DNA of 14,413 bases from Lachnospiraceae bacterium (GTDB taxonomy: Bacteria; Bacillota; Clostridia; Lachnospirales; Lachnospiraceae). Position numbers and translations under genes: made by a program. The stretch lies in NCBI GenBank assembly GCA_900765975.1, contig CAAFTS010000042.1, positions 1-14,413 of the forward strand. Direction: 5' to 3'. Shown here piece after piece: positions 8,170 to 14,413 of the stretch. Within the stretch, counting starts at the first letter, position 1; the number at the start of each line of letters is the position of its first letter. The notes beneath the pieces were generated by a model that was not told where the DNA came from, made no database searches, and saw nothing but the letters and a program-made list of their open reading frames with translations.

Positions 8170-10508
8170 TACTTTTCTATCCCTTTCCAAAAATCTTCTA
8201 TCTGACTCTGCACATTATTCAAACTGCAGCTTTTAATCCCCGCCCATTCTCTCGGAAATATCTCCTGATACCTTCTCGTCTGAAAACGTTGATCCAACAA
8301 AAGGATTATCCCTTGATCTTCTTCTGTCCGAATAACACGACCTGCAGACTGCAGCACCTTATTCATCCCCGGATACAAATATGCATAATCGAAACCAGAC
8401 ATATTTCGAGCATCAAAATATCCTTTTATAATTTCCCTGTCATTGCATACCTGCGGAATTCCAGTTCCTACAATTAATGCTCCAATCAGCCGATCTGCAG
8501 TCAAATCAATTCCCTCTGAAAAGATTCCACCCATAACACAAAATCCAACCAAAGAGCAATCTCTTGTTTCTTCAAACGTTTCCAGAAAAATCTCTCTTTC
8601 CTCTTCATTCATATATTGTGACTGCATCATACTGTCAATATCTTCGGATTTCCTTATCTGAAACTGTTCATATACTTCTTCCATAAAACGATAAGAAGGG
8701 AAAAAAGCCATATAATTTCCTTTTTTTCCATGTACGGTCTGTAAAATATATTCCGCAAACCTTTCATACATATCCCGGCTACGCATAGTATACTTTGTGC
8801 TCACATCAGATCCCAGCAAAAGCAATCTGTTTTCAATTGGGAAGGAAGACTCTGCATACACTGCATAATCATCTGGCTCTACACTAAGTAATTTTTTGTA
8901 ATATTGAATCGGCAGCAGTGTGGCAGAAAAGAAAATGGTACTATTTCCCTGTTCCAGATAGCTTTGCAAATTTACTGCTGGATTCACACACAACAACTTA
9001 ATTTTAAAGCGACCATCCGCCTCCATTTCCGAATAAATTATATAATTATCATCCAATATTTCATATATGTTCAAAAATGCCCTTACCTGAAAATAAAAGT
9101 TTAAGATTTCTTCCCTTTTTTCGCTCTGTTGATGTTCTTCCAGATATCGTTCTAATTCCCCTATTACATTCATAAGTTTTAAGGCAATATGTGAAACACT
9201 CTCCAGAATTTTATAATTTTCACATTCTTTTTTCAACTCTAGAAGCTGCTTATTACATTCATCCAGGCGTCTTGTCAATTTAACGTCTTCCAGCTTTACA
9301 AGACGACGAACGCTGAGCACATCTTCCTTATATAACTGAGCGCTGTACATTTCTCTGCCTCGTTCCACCAAATTGTGAGCCTCATCGATCAGAAACAAAT
9401 AGTTTTTTTCACCACCTTCTGAAAAGAACCGTTTCAAATGGGCATTGGGGTCAAATACATAATTATAATCACAAATAACTGCATCTACCCATACTGATAC
9501 ATCCAACGCCATCTCAAAAGGACACACACGATATTTTTTTGCCTGTTCTTCCAAAACCTCTCTAGTCAATTCATGAGCATTTGTAATCAAATCAAAAACA
9601 GCATCATTCACTCGATCATAATGCCCTTTCGCATACGGACAAGCATCTGGATTGCACTGCGTCTCTTCACAAAAACATATTTTTTCCTTTGCAGTCAATG
9701 TAATCACCTTATACTGCAGTCCTTTTGCTCTTAACGTTTGAAATGCCTGTTCAGCCACAGTTCGAGTAATTGTTTTCGCAGTCAAATAAAAGAGGATATC
9801 ACCATGCCCTTCTCCTATCGCACGAACTGCTGGGAAAATCGTTGCCATTGTTTTCCCCACTCCCGTCGGTGCTTGAATAAATAATTTTTTTCTTCTCAGA
9901 ATACTGCGATACACAGAACTCACCAATTCTCTCTGTCCCTTCCGATACAGGAAAGGAAACTCTGTATTCCGTATCGTTTGATTTCTCTGTGCACGCCACT
10001 CTAATTGAAATCTTGCCCATTTCTCATATTGACGGACTACTCCAAAAATCCAAGCACTTAGTTCATCTAACTGATACTCTTCACGAAAATATTTAATTTC
10101 TTCTGTCTCTATGTTACAATACGTCATTTGTACAGAAATAACTTTTAGATTATTTTGAAAGGCATACATATACGCATAACATTTAGCCTGTGCCAAATGT
10201 ATCCCTACTGGTTCTTCTATAAAATTCAACTCTCTATAAACAGCCTTAATTTCATCAATGTATGTTCTGTCATTTTCCTTGAAAATTCCATCTGCGCGCC
10301 CTTCCAATTGAAGTATAAATCCACAGCAGGGAAATCTCTCTTTCATAGAAACTTCTGCACGATAATCAGCTCCCATCCGACGCTGTATTTTTCGATGGAT
10401 CCTGCTTCCTTGCTGCATAGCATCTTTTTCCATACTGCCTGTTGTACGATTATCAATGTCTCCCTCTCTCAGAACAAACTCCACAAGATTGCGAACAGAG
10501 AGTCTCAT
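8169..10508 (-). CDS. Cas4/RecB-like nuclease fused to XPD/DinG-family DNA helicase
   Basis: About 779 residues from the chosen ATG. The N-terminal 190 residues look like a PD-(D/E)XK nuclease: H38 (SRIHRKIQ), D73 (EGRADGIF), E86 and K88 (IDEIKAVY), and a QxxxY motif, Q107-Y111 (QAKCYAYM). The rest is a superfamily 2 helicase of the XPD/DinG type: Walker A APTGVGKT (K219), a cysteine cluster for a 4Fe-4S centre (C278, C280, C285, C290, C329), DEAH box LIDEAHNL (375-378), EGIDL and motif VI QSAGRVIR (720-727). Relatives unwind DNA 5' to 3'; the fusion suggests coupled unwinding and cutting in repair. The frame opens to ATG 10598, but that codon sits in a hairpin loop without a clear ribosome binding site. 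ATG 10508 has GGAAGAG six bases upstream and begins the conserved MRLSVRNLVEF; ATG 10523 is an alternative. Confidence 0.88.
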   Translation of the reverse strand: MRLSVRNLVEFVLREGDIDNRTTGSMEKDAMQQGSRIHRKIQRRMGADYRAEVSMKERFPCCGFILQLEGRADGIFKENDRTYIDEIKAVYRELNFIEEPVGIHLAQAKCYAYMYAFQNNLKVISVQMTYCNIETEEIKYFREEYQLDELSAWIFGVVRQYEKWARFQLEWRAQRNQTIRNTEFPFLYRKGQRELVSSVYRSILRRKKLFIQAPTGVGKTMATIFPAVRAIGEGHGDILFYLTAKTITRTVAEQAFQTLRAKGLQYKVITLTAKEKICFCEETQCNPDACPYAKGHYDRVNDAVFDLITNAHELTREVLEEQAKKYRVCPFEMALDVSVWVDAVICDYNYVFDPNAHLKRFFSEGGEKNYLFLIDEAHNLVERGREMYSAQLYKEDVLSVRRLVKLEDVKLTRRLDECNKQLLELKKECENYKILESVSHIALKLMNVIGELERYLEEHQQSEKREEILNFYFQVRAFLNIYEILDDNYIIYSEMEADGRFKIKLLCVNPAVNLQSYLEQGNSTIFFSATLLPIQYYKKLLSVEPDDYAVYAESSFPIENRLLLLGSDVSTKYTMRSRDMYERFAEYILQTVHGKKGNYMAFFPSYRFMEEVYEQFQIRKSEDIDSMMQSQYMNEEEREIFLETFEETRDCSLVGFCVMGGIFSEGIDLTADRLIGALIVGTGIPQVCNDREIIKGYFDARNMSGFDYAYLYPGMNKVLQSAGRVIRTEEDQGIILLLDQRFQTRRYQEIFPREWAGIKSCSLNNVQSQIEDFWKGIEK

Positions 10509-10566
10509 GATCTGCTCTTCCATACCTGATTCTTTCTTTCCAAAAATCCTTTCTTCTACAATATAA

Positions 10567-10624
10567 AACGGTGTTTCTAAGCAACAGCCCGAAAACATTC
10601 GGGCACGCCGCCATATCCACCGTT
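10567..10624 (-). other. Structured RNA-like element upstream of the helicase gene
   Basis: On the minus strand the outer arms AACGGTG (10618-10624) and CACCGTT (10567-10573) pair over 7 bp. Inside, GCGGC and GTTGC pair with two G-U wobbles. An inner stem GCCCGAA/TTCGGGC (10587-10604) is closed by a four-base loop. There is no T tract on either strand, so it is not a simple terminator. It occupies most of the roughly 140-base gap between the SPFH stop and the likely helicase start, in an operon whose other joints are 0-14 bases. It could be a cis-regulatory RNA, a processing site or a small inserted palindrome. I do not recognise a known riboswitch class. Confidence 0.5.
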
Positions 10625-10651
10625 ATTTTCTCCAAAATATTCTATTTCCCT

Positions 10652-11587
10652 TTACTCTGCTTTTTCATCCAGAGCAGCTACTTCTGCAATTGTCTTGGTA
10701 AGCCCTGCTATTCCCTGCAATTCTGATGGAATAATAATCTTTGTAGCCTTTCCATCTGCTGCTTTTGCAAATGCTTCCAGACTCTTCAACGTCAGAACAG
10801 TTTGATCTGCTCCTGCCGCCTTAATAAACTCAATTCCTTCTGCAGTCGCTTTCTGTACTGTACGAATCGCCTCTGCCTGACCTTCAGCTTCTTTAATTCG
10901 TTTTTGTTTCTCAGCTTCTGCCTTTAATATAGCCGCCTGCTTTGAAGCTTCTGCCTCAAGAATCAAAGATTCCTTTTCTCCCTCTGCAACAAGGATCGTA
11001 GATTTTTTCTCACCTTCGGCACGAAGAATTGCCTCTCTTCGTTCACGCTCTGCCTTCATCTGTTTTTCCATTGCATCCTGAATTGCTTTTGGCGGCATAA
11101 TATTCTTCAATTCTACACGATTAACTTTAATTCCCCACTCATCGGTCGCAATATCCAGAATCGTACGCATCTTTGCATTAATCGTTTCTCTTGAAGTCAG
11201 AGTTTCATCCAATTCCAAATCTCCGATAATATTACGCAAAGTTGTAGCTGTTAAATTTTCAATTGCTGTAATTGGACTCTCTACTCCATAAGCATATTTT
11301 TTCGGATCTGTTATTTGAAAGAATACAACTGTATCAATCTGCATTGTTACATTATCTTTTGTAATCACTGCCTGCGGTTCAAAATCAACAACCTGCTCTT
11401 TCAAAGAAACTCTTTTTGCAATTCGATCGATAATCGGTGCTTTTAAATGTATGCCAACACTCCAGGTTGCTTTGTATCCTCCAAGTCGCTCCACTACAAA
11501 TGCATGCGCCTGAGGTACAATTTTAACGCAAGAAATAAATATTAAAATTATAATCAAAACAATCACTGCAACAATAATTCCTGTCAT
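10652..11587 (-). CDS. SPFH/stomatin-family membrane protein (QmcA-like)
   Basis: Membrane-anchored scaffold protein of 311 residues. A single hydrophobic segment (about 3-22) is followed by the SPFH/Band 7 domain (about 24-190: VVERLGGYKATWSVGIHLKAP, TVVFFQITDPKKYAYGV, TLRNIIGDLELDETL, WGIKVNRVELKNI). Next is an Ala/Glu/Lys-rich coiled coil with repeated AEGEK units (about 170-245) and a short hydrophobic C-terminal region (ELQGIAGLTKT). Proteins of this type form large rings in membrane microdomains and modulate proteases and membrane fluidity. The upstream gene encodes an NfeD-like partner, the usual arrangement for the QmcA/YbbK-YbbJ pair. The gene starts 3 bases after the nfeD stop. AGGAGG lies inside the nfeD tail, eight bases before the ATG at 11587. 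Confidence 0.92.
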   Translation of the reverse strand: MTGIIVAVIVLIIILIFISCVKIVPQAHAFVVERLGGYKATWSVGIHLKAPIIDRIAKRVSLKEQVVDFEPQAVITKDNVTMQIDTVVFFQITDPKKYAYGVESPITAIENLTATTLRNIIGDLELDETLTSRETINAKMRTILDIATDEWGIKVNRVELKNIMPPKAIQDAMEKQMKAERERREAILRAEGEKKSTILVAEGEKESLILEAEASKQAAILKAEAEKQKRIKEAEGQAEAIRTVQKATAEGIEFIKAAGADQTVLTLKSLEAFAKAADGKATKIIIPSELQGIAGLTKTIAEVAALDEKAE

Positions 11588-11590
11588 ATC

Positions 11591-12034
11591 CTATTCCTCC
11601 TCATACTTTTTTACAATCAACCTGACACCTGCAATATCAACAACTTTTGCCAAATCGCCCGGATACAGAATCTCACCATCCTTCTCTGTTCTCGTTGTCC
11701 ATTCCAGCCCCTTGACAACAGCCGTTCCACTGCCCTGCAAATTATCTACCTTCTCCGTTATTTTAACCACTTTCCCGATAATTTCTTCATAATTTGTCTT
11801 TTCATGATGGGAATTTATGTATTTTACGGCAAACGGACGTGTACATATAAGCAGAAGCATAGATACCAGCAAAAACGCCCAAATCTGATACCAGATATTC
11901 AATCCCATAAGTTCCAATATCAATGCCGCAAGCGCTCCGCCTGCCATCCAGATTGTCACCAGCCCGACTGTTGCAATTTCAATGATTAAAAATAAAATCA
12001 GCAATCCCAGCCACACAAAATTCATATATTCCAT
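11591..12034 (-). CDS. NfeD-like membrane protein, SPFH partner
   Basis: Short NfeD protein of 147 residues. Closely packed hydrophobic helices span about residues 5-66 (WLGLLILFLIIEIATVG, then MAGGALAALILELMGL and WAFLLVSMLLLIC). They are followed by a soluble beta-rich OB-fold domain (about 80-145) with IIGKVVKITEKVDN, GTAVVKGLEWTTRT and YPGDLAKVVDIAGVRLIVKK, typical of the short YbbJ class. It lacks the ClpP-like protease domain of long NfeD proteins. It probably docks on the SPFH protein encoded 3 bases downstream. The ATG at 12034 follows GAAGGGAGATAT; an in-frame ATG three codons on is a possible alternative. It is the first gene of the five-gene operon. Confidence 0.88.
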   Translation of the reverse strand: MEYMNFVWLGLLILFLIIEIATVGLVTIWMAGGALAALILELMGLNIWYQIWAFLLVSMLLLICTRPFAVKYINSHHEKTNYEEIIGKVVKITEKVDNLQGSGTAVVKGLEWTTRTEKDGEILYPGDLAKVVDIAGVRLIVKKYEEE

Positions 12035-12099
12035 ATATCTCCCTTCTTTCTTTTTTCTTTATCCGGATGCGTTTCTGCTATTACATATATATTGCATTC

Positions 12100-12128
12100 A
12101 TCATAACCTTTTTGCTTAAAATATACAA
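12100..12128 (-). promoter_or_regulatory. Candidate promoter of the nfeD-SPFH-helicase-greA-HAD operon
   Basis: On the minus strand a -10 TATGAT (12100-12105) lies 17 bases downstream of a weak -35 TTGTAT (12123-12128). Transcription would begin near 12093 and leave a leader of about 60 bases before the nfeD ATG. I see no convincing terminator in the 135-base gap 12035-12169, so read-through from the radical SAM/DUF4130 pair is possible. Confidence 0.5.
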
Positions 12129-12169
12129 TAGGCTACATAAAAATATAGTAATTTTCTGTATTCCCAAAA

Positions 12170-12934
12170 TTATGTATGAAACTCTGTCATATCAGAGCGA
12201 AAACGGTATGGCAGATGTATCCTCTGGCAAATTGGATTTTCACGCTCTGTAATGGAAATCGAAGTAAAAAATTCTTTCCATAATTGCTCCATCTCTTTTT
12301 CATTTTCTGAAATCTTATGTACTACCTGCGGATCCACACGCTCCCCCTCCACCAAAATCCATTGACACCCAGCTCGATGTAAAATCGATTCTTGATGCCT
12401 CTTATCATATATCACCCAGTTTTCCAAAGGGAAGCGATCTGTGAAATGATCTCCAATACAGACAAGCACACGATTTTTCGGTGTGATTTCTGAAAATAAT
12501 ACTCCATTTTCCAATTCTCTGAACCGAATAAACTCCATAAACTGATGTGCTTCATTACTGACCTTTCTACTCAGTTCAAAAATCTTTGCCACATCTGTAT
12601 TTGTCAGCTGTTCCATTATCCTCTTACTATTCTTAATTGTACGTGCCGCCTGCATCACATGAAAAGCAGCTTCTGCTTTTCTCTTATCCTCGGACAATAA
12701 TGCATAATAAATATCCCAATACGTGTTATATCCCATATTCTTCTGAATCAGTCGTACGATAGCGTCTGCTTTTCGTTCTGATTCCTGAACTTCTTTATAT
12801 TCACAAAACAATCTTTGCTCTATTTCGCCTTTAAAATCAATTCCGACTTCTTGATTTCTTCTTTCTGTCCACGCATCATAAAAAGCAGAAAAAATACCGG
12901 TTATAGAATCCTTGCATATATAAATCTGTTTCAA
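12170..12934 (-). CDS. TIGR03915/DUF4130 DNA-metabolism partner protein
   Basis: Protein of 254 residues matching the DUF4130 family, described as a probable DNA metabolism protein found beside the radical SAM protein encoded just upstream. The start IYICKDSITGIFSAFYDAW is the family N-terminus. The conserved core HQFMEFIRFRELENGVLFSEI with DHFTDRFPLENWVIYDKRH lies at about 130-180. In some bacteria this domain is fused to a uracil-DNA glycosylase-like domain; here it stands alone. No signal peptide or membrane segment is seen, and its biochemical activity is not known. It starts with TTG at 12934, with GAGGGAAGAG just upstream, 20 bases after the radical SAM stop, so the two are almost certainly co-transcribed and share the LexA-type control region. 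Confidence 0.88.
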   Translation of the reverse strand: MKQIYICKDSITGIFSAFYDAWTERRNQEVGIDFKGEIEQRLFCEYKEVQESERKADAIVRLIQKNMGYNTYWDIYYALLSEDKRKAEAAFHVMQAARTIKNSKRIMEQLTNTDVAKIFELSRKVSNEAHQFMEFIRFRELENGVLFSEITPKNRVLVCIGDHFTDRFPLENWVIYDKRHQESILHRAGCQWILVEGERVDPQVVHKISENEKEMEQLWKEFFTSISITERENPICQRIHLPYRFRSDMTEFHT

Positions 12935-12954
12935 TTTCTCTTCCCTCTTTCAGA

Positions 12955-14298
12955 CTATTGCTTCTCTATCATTTCCACTGCCTGATGTTCCGAAAAATTT
13001 TTATCATCAAATAATGATAATTGTCGATATGTCATTCCTGTTATGGAATCCGGCAGCCACTCCTTTGTATTTAGCAAATTACGCATAATATAATCCTCTT
13101 CCATCTTGGTTCGGTACATCATTTTTCCGTTACATGTCAAAAAGTATAGCGCTCGTTTTAATACAACACCCATCTTTTTTAAATCTGAAAACTGTAGTAT
13201 CCCCATCCGCCTTGCTTTTACAATCCGAAGTGCCGACTTCACCCCAATTCCCGGCACCCTCAGGAGCATATCATACTCCGCTCGATTGACTTCCACCGGA
13301 AATAATTCCAAGTGTTTCAATGCCCAATTACATTTTGGATCTAAAAATAGATTAAAATTAGGATTATTCTCATCCAATAACTCATTCGCCTCAAATCCAT
13401 AAAATCTCAATAGCCAATCCGCCTGATATAAGCGATGCTCCCGCAAAAGAGGTGGTCCCTCATTTTGTTTTGCAGGAAGTGCTTTATCTTCATTAACAGC
13501 AACAAATGCAGAATAAAATACTCTCTTCAGATCAAACTTCTTATACAAAGCATCTGCCACATTCAAAATCTGATAATCTGATTCCGGTGTAGCTCCGATA
13601 ATCATCTGCGTACTCTGTCCTGCCGGAACGAATTGTGGAGCATGCTGATATACTGCTACTTCCTGACGATTTTCACTCACTGTCTTCTGCACAAAACGCA
13701 TGGGCATCAAAATATTCCTTCTTGTCTTATGCGGAGCAAGCAGCCTCAAACCTTCTGCTGTCGGCAGCTCCAGATTCACACTCATCCTGTCCGCAAGGAA
13801 ACCAATACGTCTGATCAGCTCTTCGTCAGTTCCGGGAATTGCCTTTACATGAATATACCCTTGAAAATGATGGGTATGACGCAATTGATAAATAGCCGCA
13901 TAAATCAACTCCATTGTATAATTAGGACTTTTTAACACTCCGGAACTTAAAAACAGTCCTTCGATATAATTACGCCGATAAAATTCCATCGTTAAAGTAC
14001 ATATCTCTTCTGGCGTAAAAGAAGTTCTTACCACATCATTCGATGCACGATTGATACAATACTTACAATCAAATATACACTCATTCGTAAAAAGAATTTT
14101 TAAAAGCGAAATACATCTCCCGTCAGCCGAAAAACTATGACAAATACCTGCTTCCCGACAATTTCCTATCCCCACTCCATCATTTGTTCTTGTAACCCCA
14201 CTAGAAGTGCAGGCAACATCGTACTTCGCAGCATCTGATAAAATATGCAGTTTTTCATAAATTGTCTTTTGAGTCTGTATTCTTTCCACTTGTTGCAT
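12955..14298 (-). CDS. Putative DNA modification/repair radical SAM protein (TIGR03916)
   Basis: Radical SAM enzyme of about 447 residues. The cluster motif is C74-x3-C78-x2-C81 in NECIFDCKYCIN. Other cysteines stand before it (C30 in CTSSGV, C47, C53 in GICHSF, C62 in GRCISLLK) and may hold a second cluster or substrate. The barrel continues with LFLSSGVLKSP and FQGYIHVKAIPG. A C-terminal helix-hairpin-helix (about 343-375, LLRVPGIGVKSALRI) suggests DNA binding. The family is paired with DUF4130 and thought to act on DNA, but its reaction is unknown. The ATG at 14298 directly abuts AAGGAG, leaving no spacer. A GTG three codons on (14289) has nine bases of spacing and may be the true start. 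Two LexA-like palindromes flank the promoter. Confidence 0.92.
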   Translation of the reverse strand: MQQVERIQTQKTIYEKLHILSDAAKYDVACTSSGVTRTNDGVGIGNCREAGICHSFSADGRCISLLKILFTNECIFDCKYCINRASNDVVRTSFTPEEICTLTMEFYRRNYIEGLFLSSGVLKSPNYTMELIYAAIYQLRHTHHFQGYIHVKAIPGTDEELIRRIGFLADRMSVNLELPTAEGLRLLAPHKTRRNILMPMRFVQKTVSENRQEVAVYQHAPQFVPAGQSTQMIIGATPESDYQILNVADALYKKFDLKRVFYSAFVAVNEDKALPAKQNEGPPLLREHRLYQADWLLRFYGFEANELLDENNPNFNLFLDPKCNWALKHLELFPVEVNRAEYDMLLRVPGIGVKSALRIVKARRMGILQFSDLKKMGVVLKRALYFLTCNGKMMYRTKMEEDYIMRNLLNTKEWLPDSITGMTYRQLSLFDDKNFSEHQAVEMIEKQ

Positions 14299-14312
14299 CT
14301 CCTTCGCATTGG

Positions 14313-14324
14313 GAACGTACGTTC
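14313..14324. promoter_or_regulatory. LexA (SOS) box, promoter-proximal
   Basis: GAACGTACGTTC is a perfect 12-bp palindrome that fits the Firmicute LexA/DinR core GAAC-N4-GTTC. It lies just downstream of the -10 element, over the likely transcription start, and 14 bases before the radical SAM ATG. LexA bound here would block initiation until DNA damage triggers its self-cleavage. Confidence 0.82.
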
Positions 14325-14332
14325 TTTTTTAT

Positions 14333-14361
14333 ATAGTAACATACGCTTTTGTGGAACGCAA
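14333..14361 (-). promoter_or_regulatory. Promoter of the radical SAM/DUF4130 operon
   Basis: On the minus strand an extended -10, TGTTACTAT (hexamer 14333-14338), follows a weak -35 TTGCGT (14356-14361) at 17-base spacing. The upstream TG can compensate for the poor -35. The element sits between the two LexA-type palindromes, and transcription should start near 14326. Confidence 0.6.
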
Positions 14362-14371
14362 CAAAAACATA

Positions 14372-14383
14372 GAACATTTGTTC
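14372..14383. promoter_or_regulatory. LexA (SOS) box, distal
   Basis: GAACATTTGTTC on the plus strand (GAACAAATGTTC on the minus) matches GAAC-N4-GTTC and is flanked by A and T as AGAAC...GTTCT. Its centre is 59 bases from that of the proximal box, on the other side of the promoter. It is also about 30 bases before the possible divergent gene at the right edge, so it may serve both directions. Confidence 0.78.
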
Positions 14384-14401
14384 TTTTCAAGATTCAAATA
14401 G

Positions 14402-14409
14402 AGAGGTGG
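14402..14409 (+). promoter_or_regulatory. Possible ribosome binding site of a divergent gene beyond the edge
   Basis: AGAGGTGG lies four bases from the window end on the plus strand, at the spacing expected before a start codon just outside. No coding sequence is visible, so this is a guess from the motif and its position. If correct, the outside gene would share the LexA-box region with the radical SAM operon. Confidence 0.3.
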
Positions 14410-14413
14410 ACAA

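Noticed and set aside
8058..8477. Plus-strand open frame of 139 codons opposite the greA-like/helicase junction
   Set aside because: It overlaps two well-supported minus-strand genes, and its Leu/Pro/Ser-rich translation resembles no protein family; treated as antisense shadow.
10587..10604. Inner hairpin GCCCGAA/TTCGGGC as an intrinsic terminator after the SPFH gene
   Set aside because: No T tract follows the stem on either strand, so simple termination is not supported; kept instead as part of a larger folded element.
10453..10635. 60-codon minus-strand frame from TTG 10635 as a small gene before the helicase
   Set aside because: It overlaps the folded element and the helicase start in another frame, and it reads into the conserved helicase N-terminus without homology of its own.
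14166..14390. 74-codon minus-strand frame spanning the LexA boxes
   Set aside because: It covers the promoter and the radical SAM N-terminus in another frame; the operator and promoter signals explain this stretch better.

Overview
The window looks like chromosomal DNA from an AT-rich Gram-positive anaerobe, most likely a Lachnospiraceae-type Clostridia. The evidence is AGGAGG-type ribosome binding sites with several TTG and GTG starts, sigma-A-like promoters, hairpin-plus-T-tract terminators, GAAC-N4-GTTC LexA boxes, and a gene set common in that group. I see no rRNA, tRNA, CRISPR array, insertion sequence or phage gene. All genes lie on the minus strand except one giant plus-strand gene.

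Layout, left to right. (1) 11-2455, minus strand: a two-gene unit with a strong promoter (TTGACA-17-TACAAT), a catalytically dead rhomboid-like membrane protein with a zinc-ribbon tail, then pyruvate kinase (pyk) and a perfect hairpin terminator. (2) 2541-6966, plus strand: a monocistronic 1415-residue iron-sulfur protein. It fuses two acyl-CoA dehydratase activase (archerase) ATPase modules, a cysteine-rich linker, a DUF2229 region and an HgdB-like reductase region. It ends at a terminator shared with the converging operon. (3) 6998-12128, minus strand: a five-gene operon, nfeD-like, SPFH/stomatin, Cas4-like nuclease fused to an XPD/DinG helicase, greA-like, and a HAD phosphatase. The HAD gene is interrupted by an in-frame TAG at codon 54. 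A compact predicted RNA fold sits between the SPFH and helicase genes. (4) 12170-14383, minus strand: a two-gene operon encoding the TIGR03916-type radical SAM 'DNA modification/repair' protein and its DUF4130 partner (TIGR03915). Two GAAC-N4-GTTC palindromes bracket its promoter, which places it under likely SOS (LexA) control. The last bases may carry the ribosome binding site of a divergent plus-strand gene beyond the edge.

Functionally the window combines central glycolysis (pyk), an ATP-driven low-potential electron-transfer enzyme of unknown substrate, a membrane-microdomain pair (NfeD/SPFH), and two sets of DNA or transcription maintenance genes (the helicase-nuclease with GreA, and the LexA-controlled radical SAM pair). 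The least-described parts are the SOS-linked radical SAM/DUF4130 system, the double-archerase fusion, and the structured element before the helicase. Family assignments come from recognised motifs in the translations; no database search was run.
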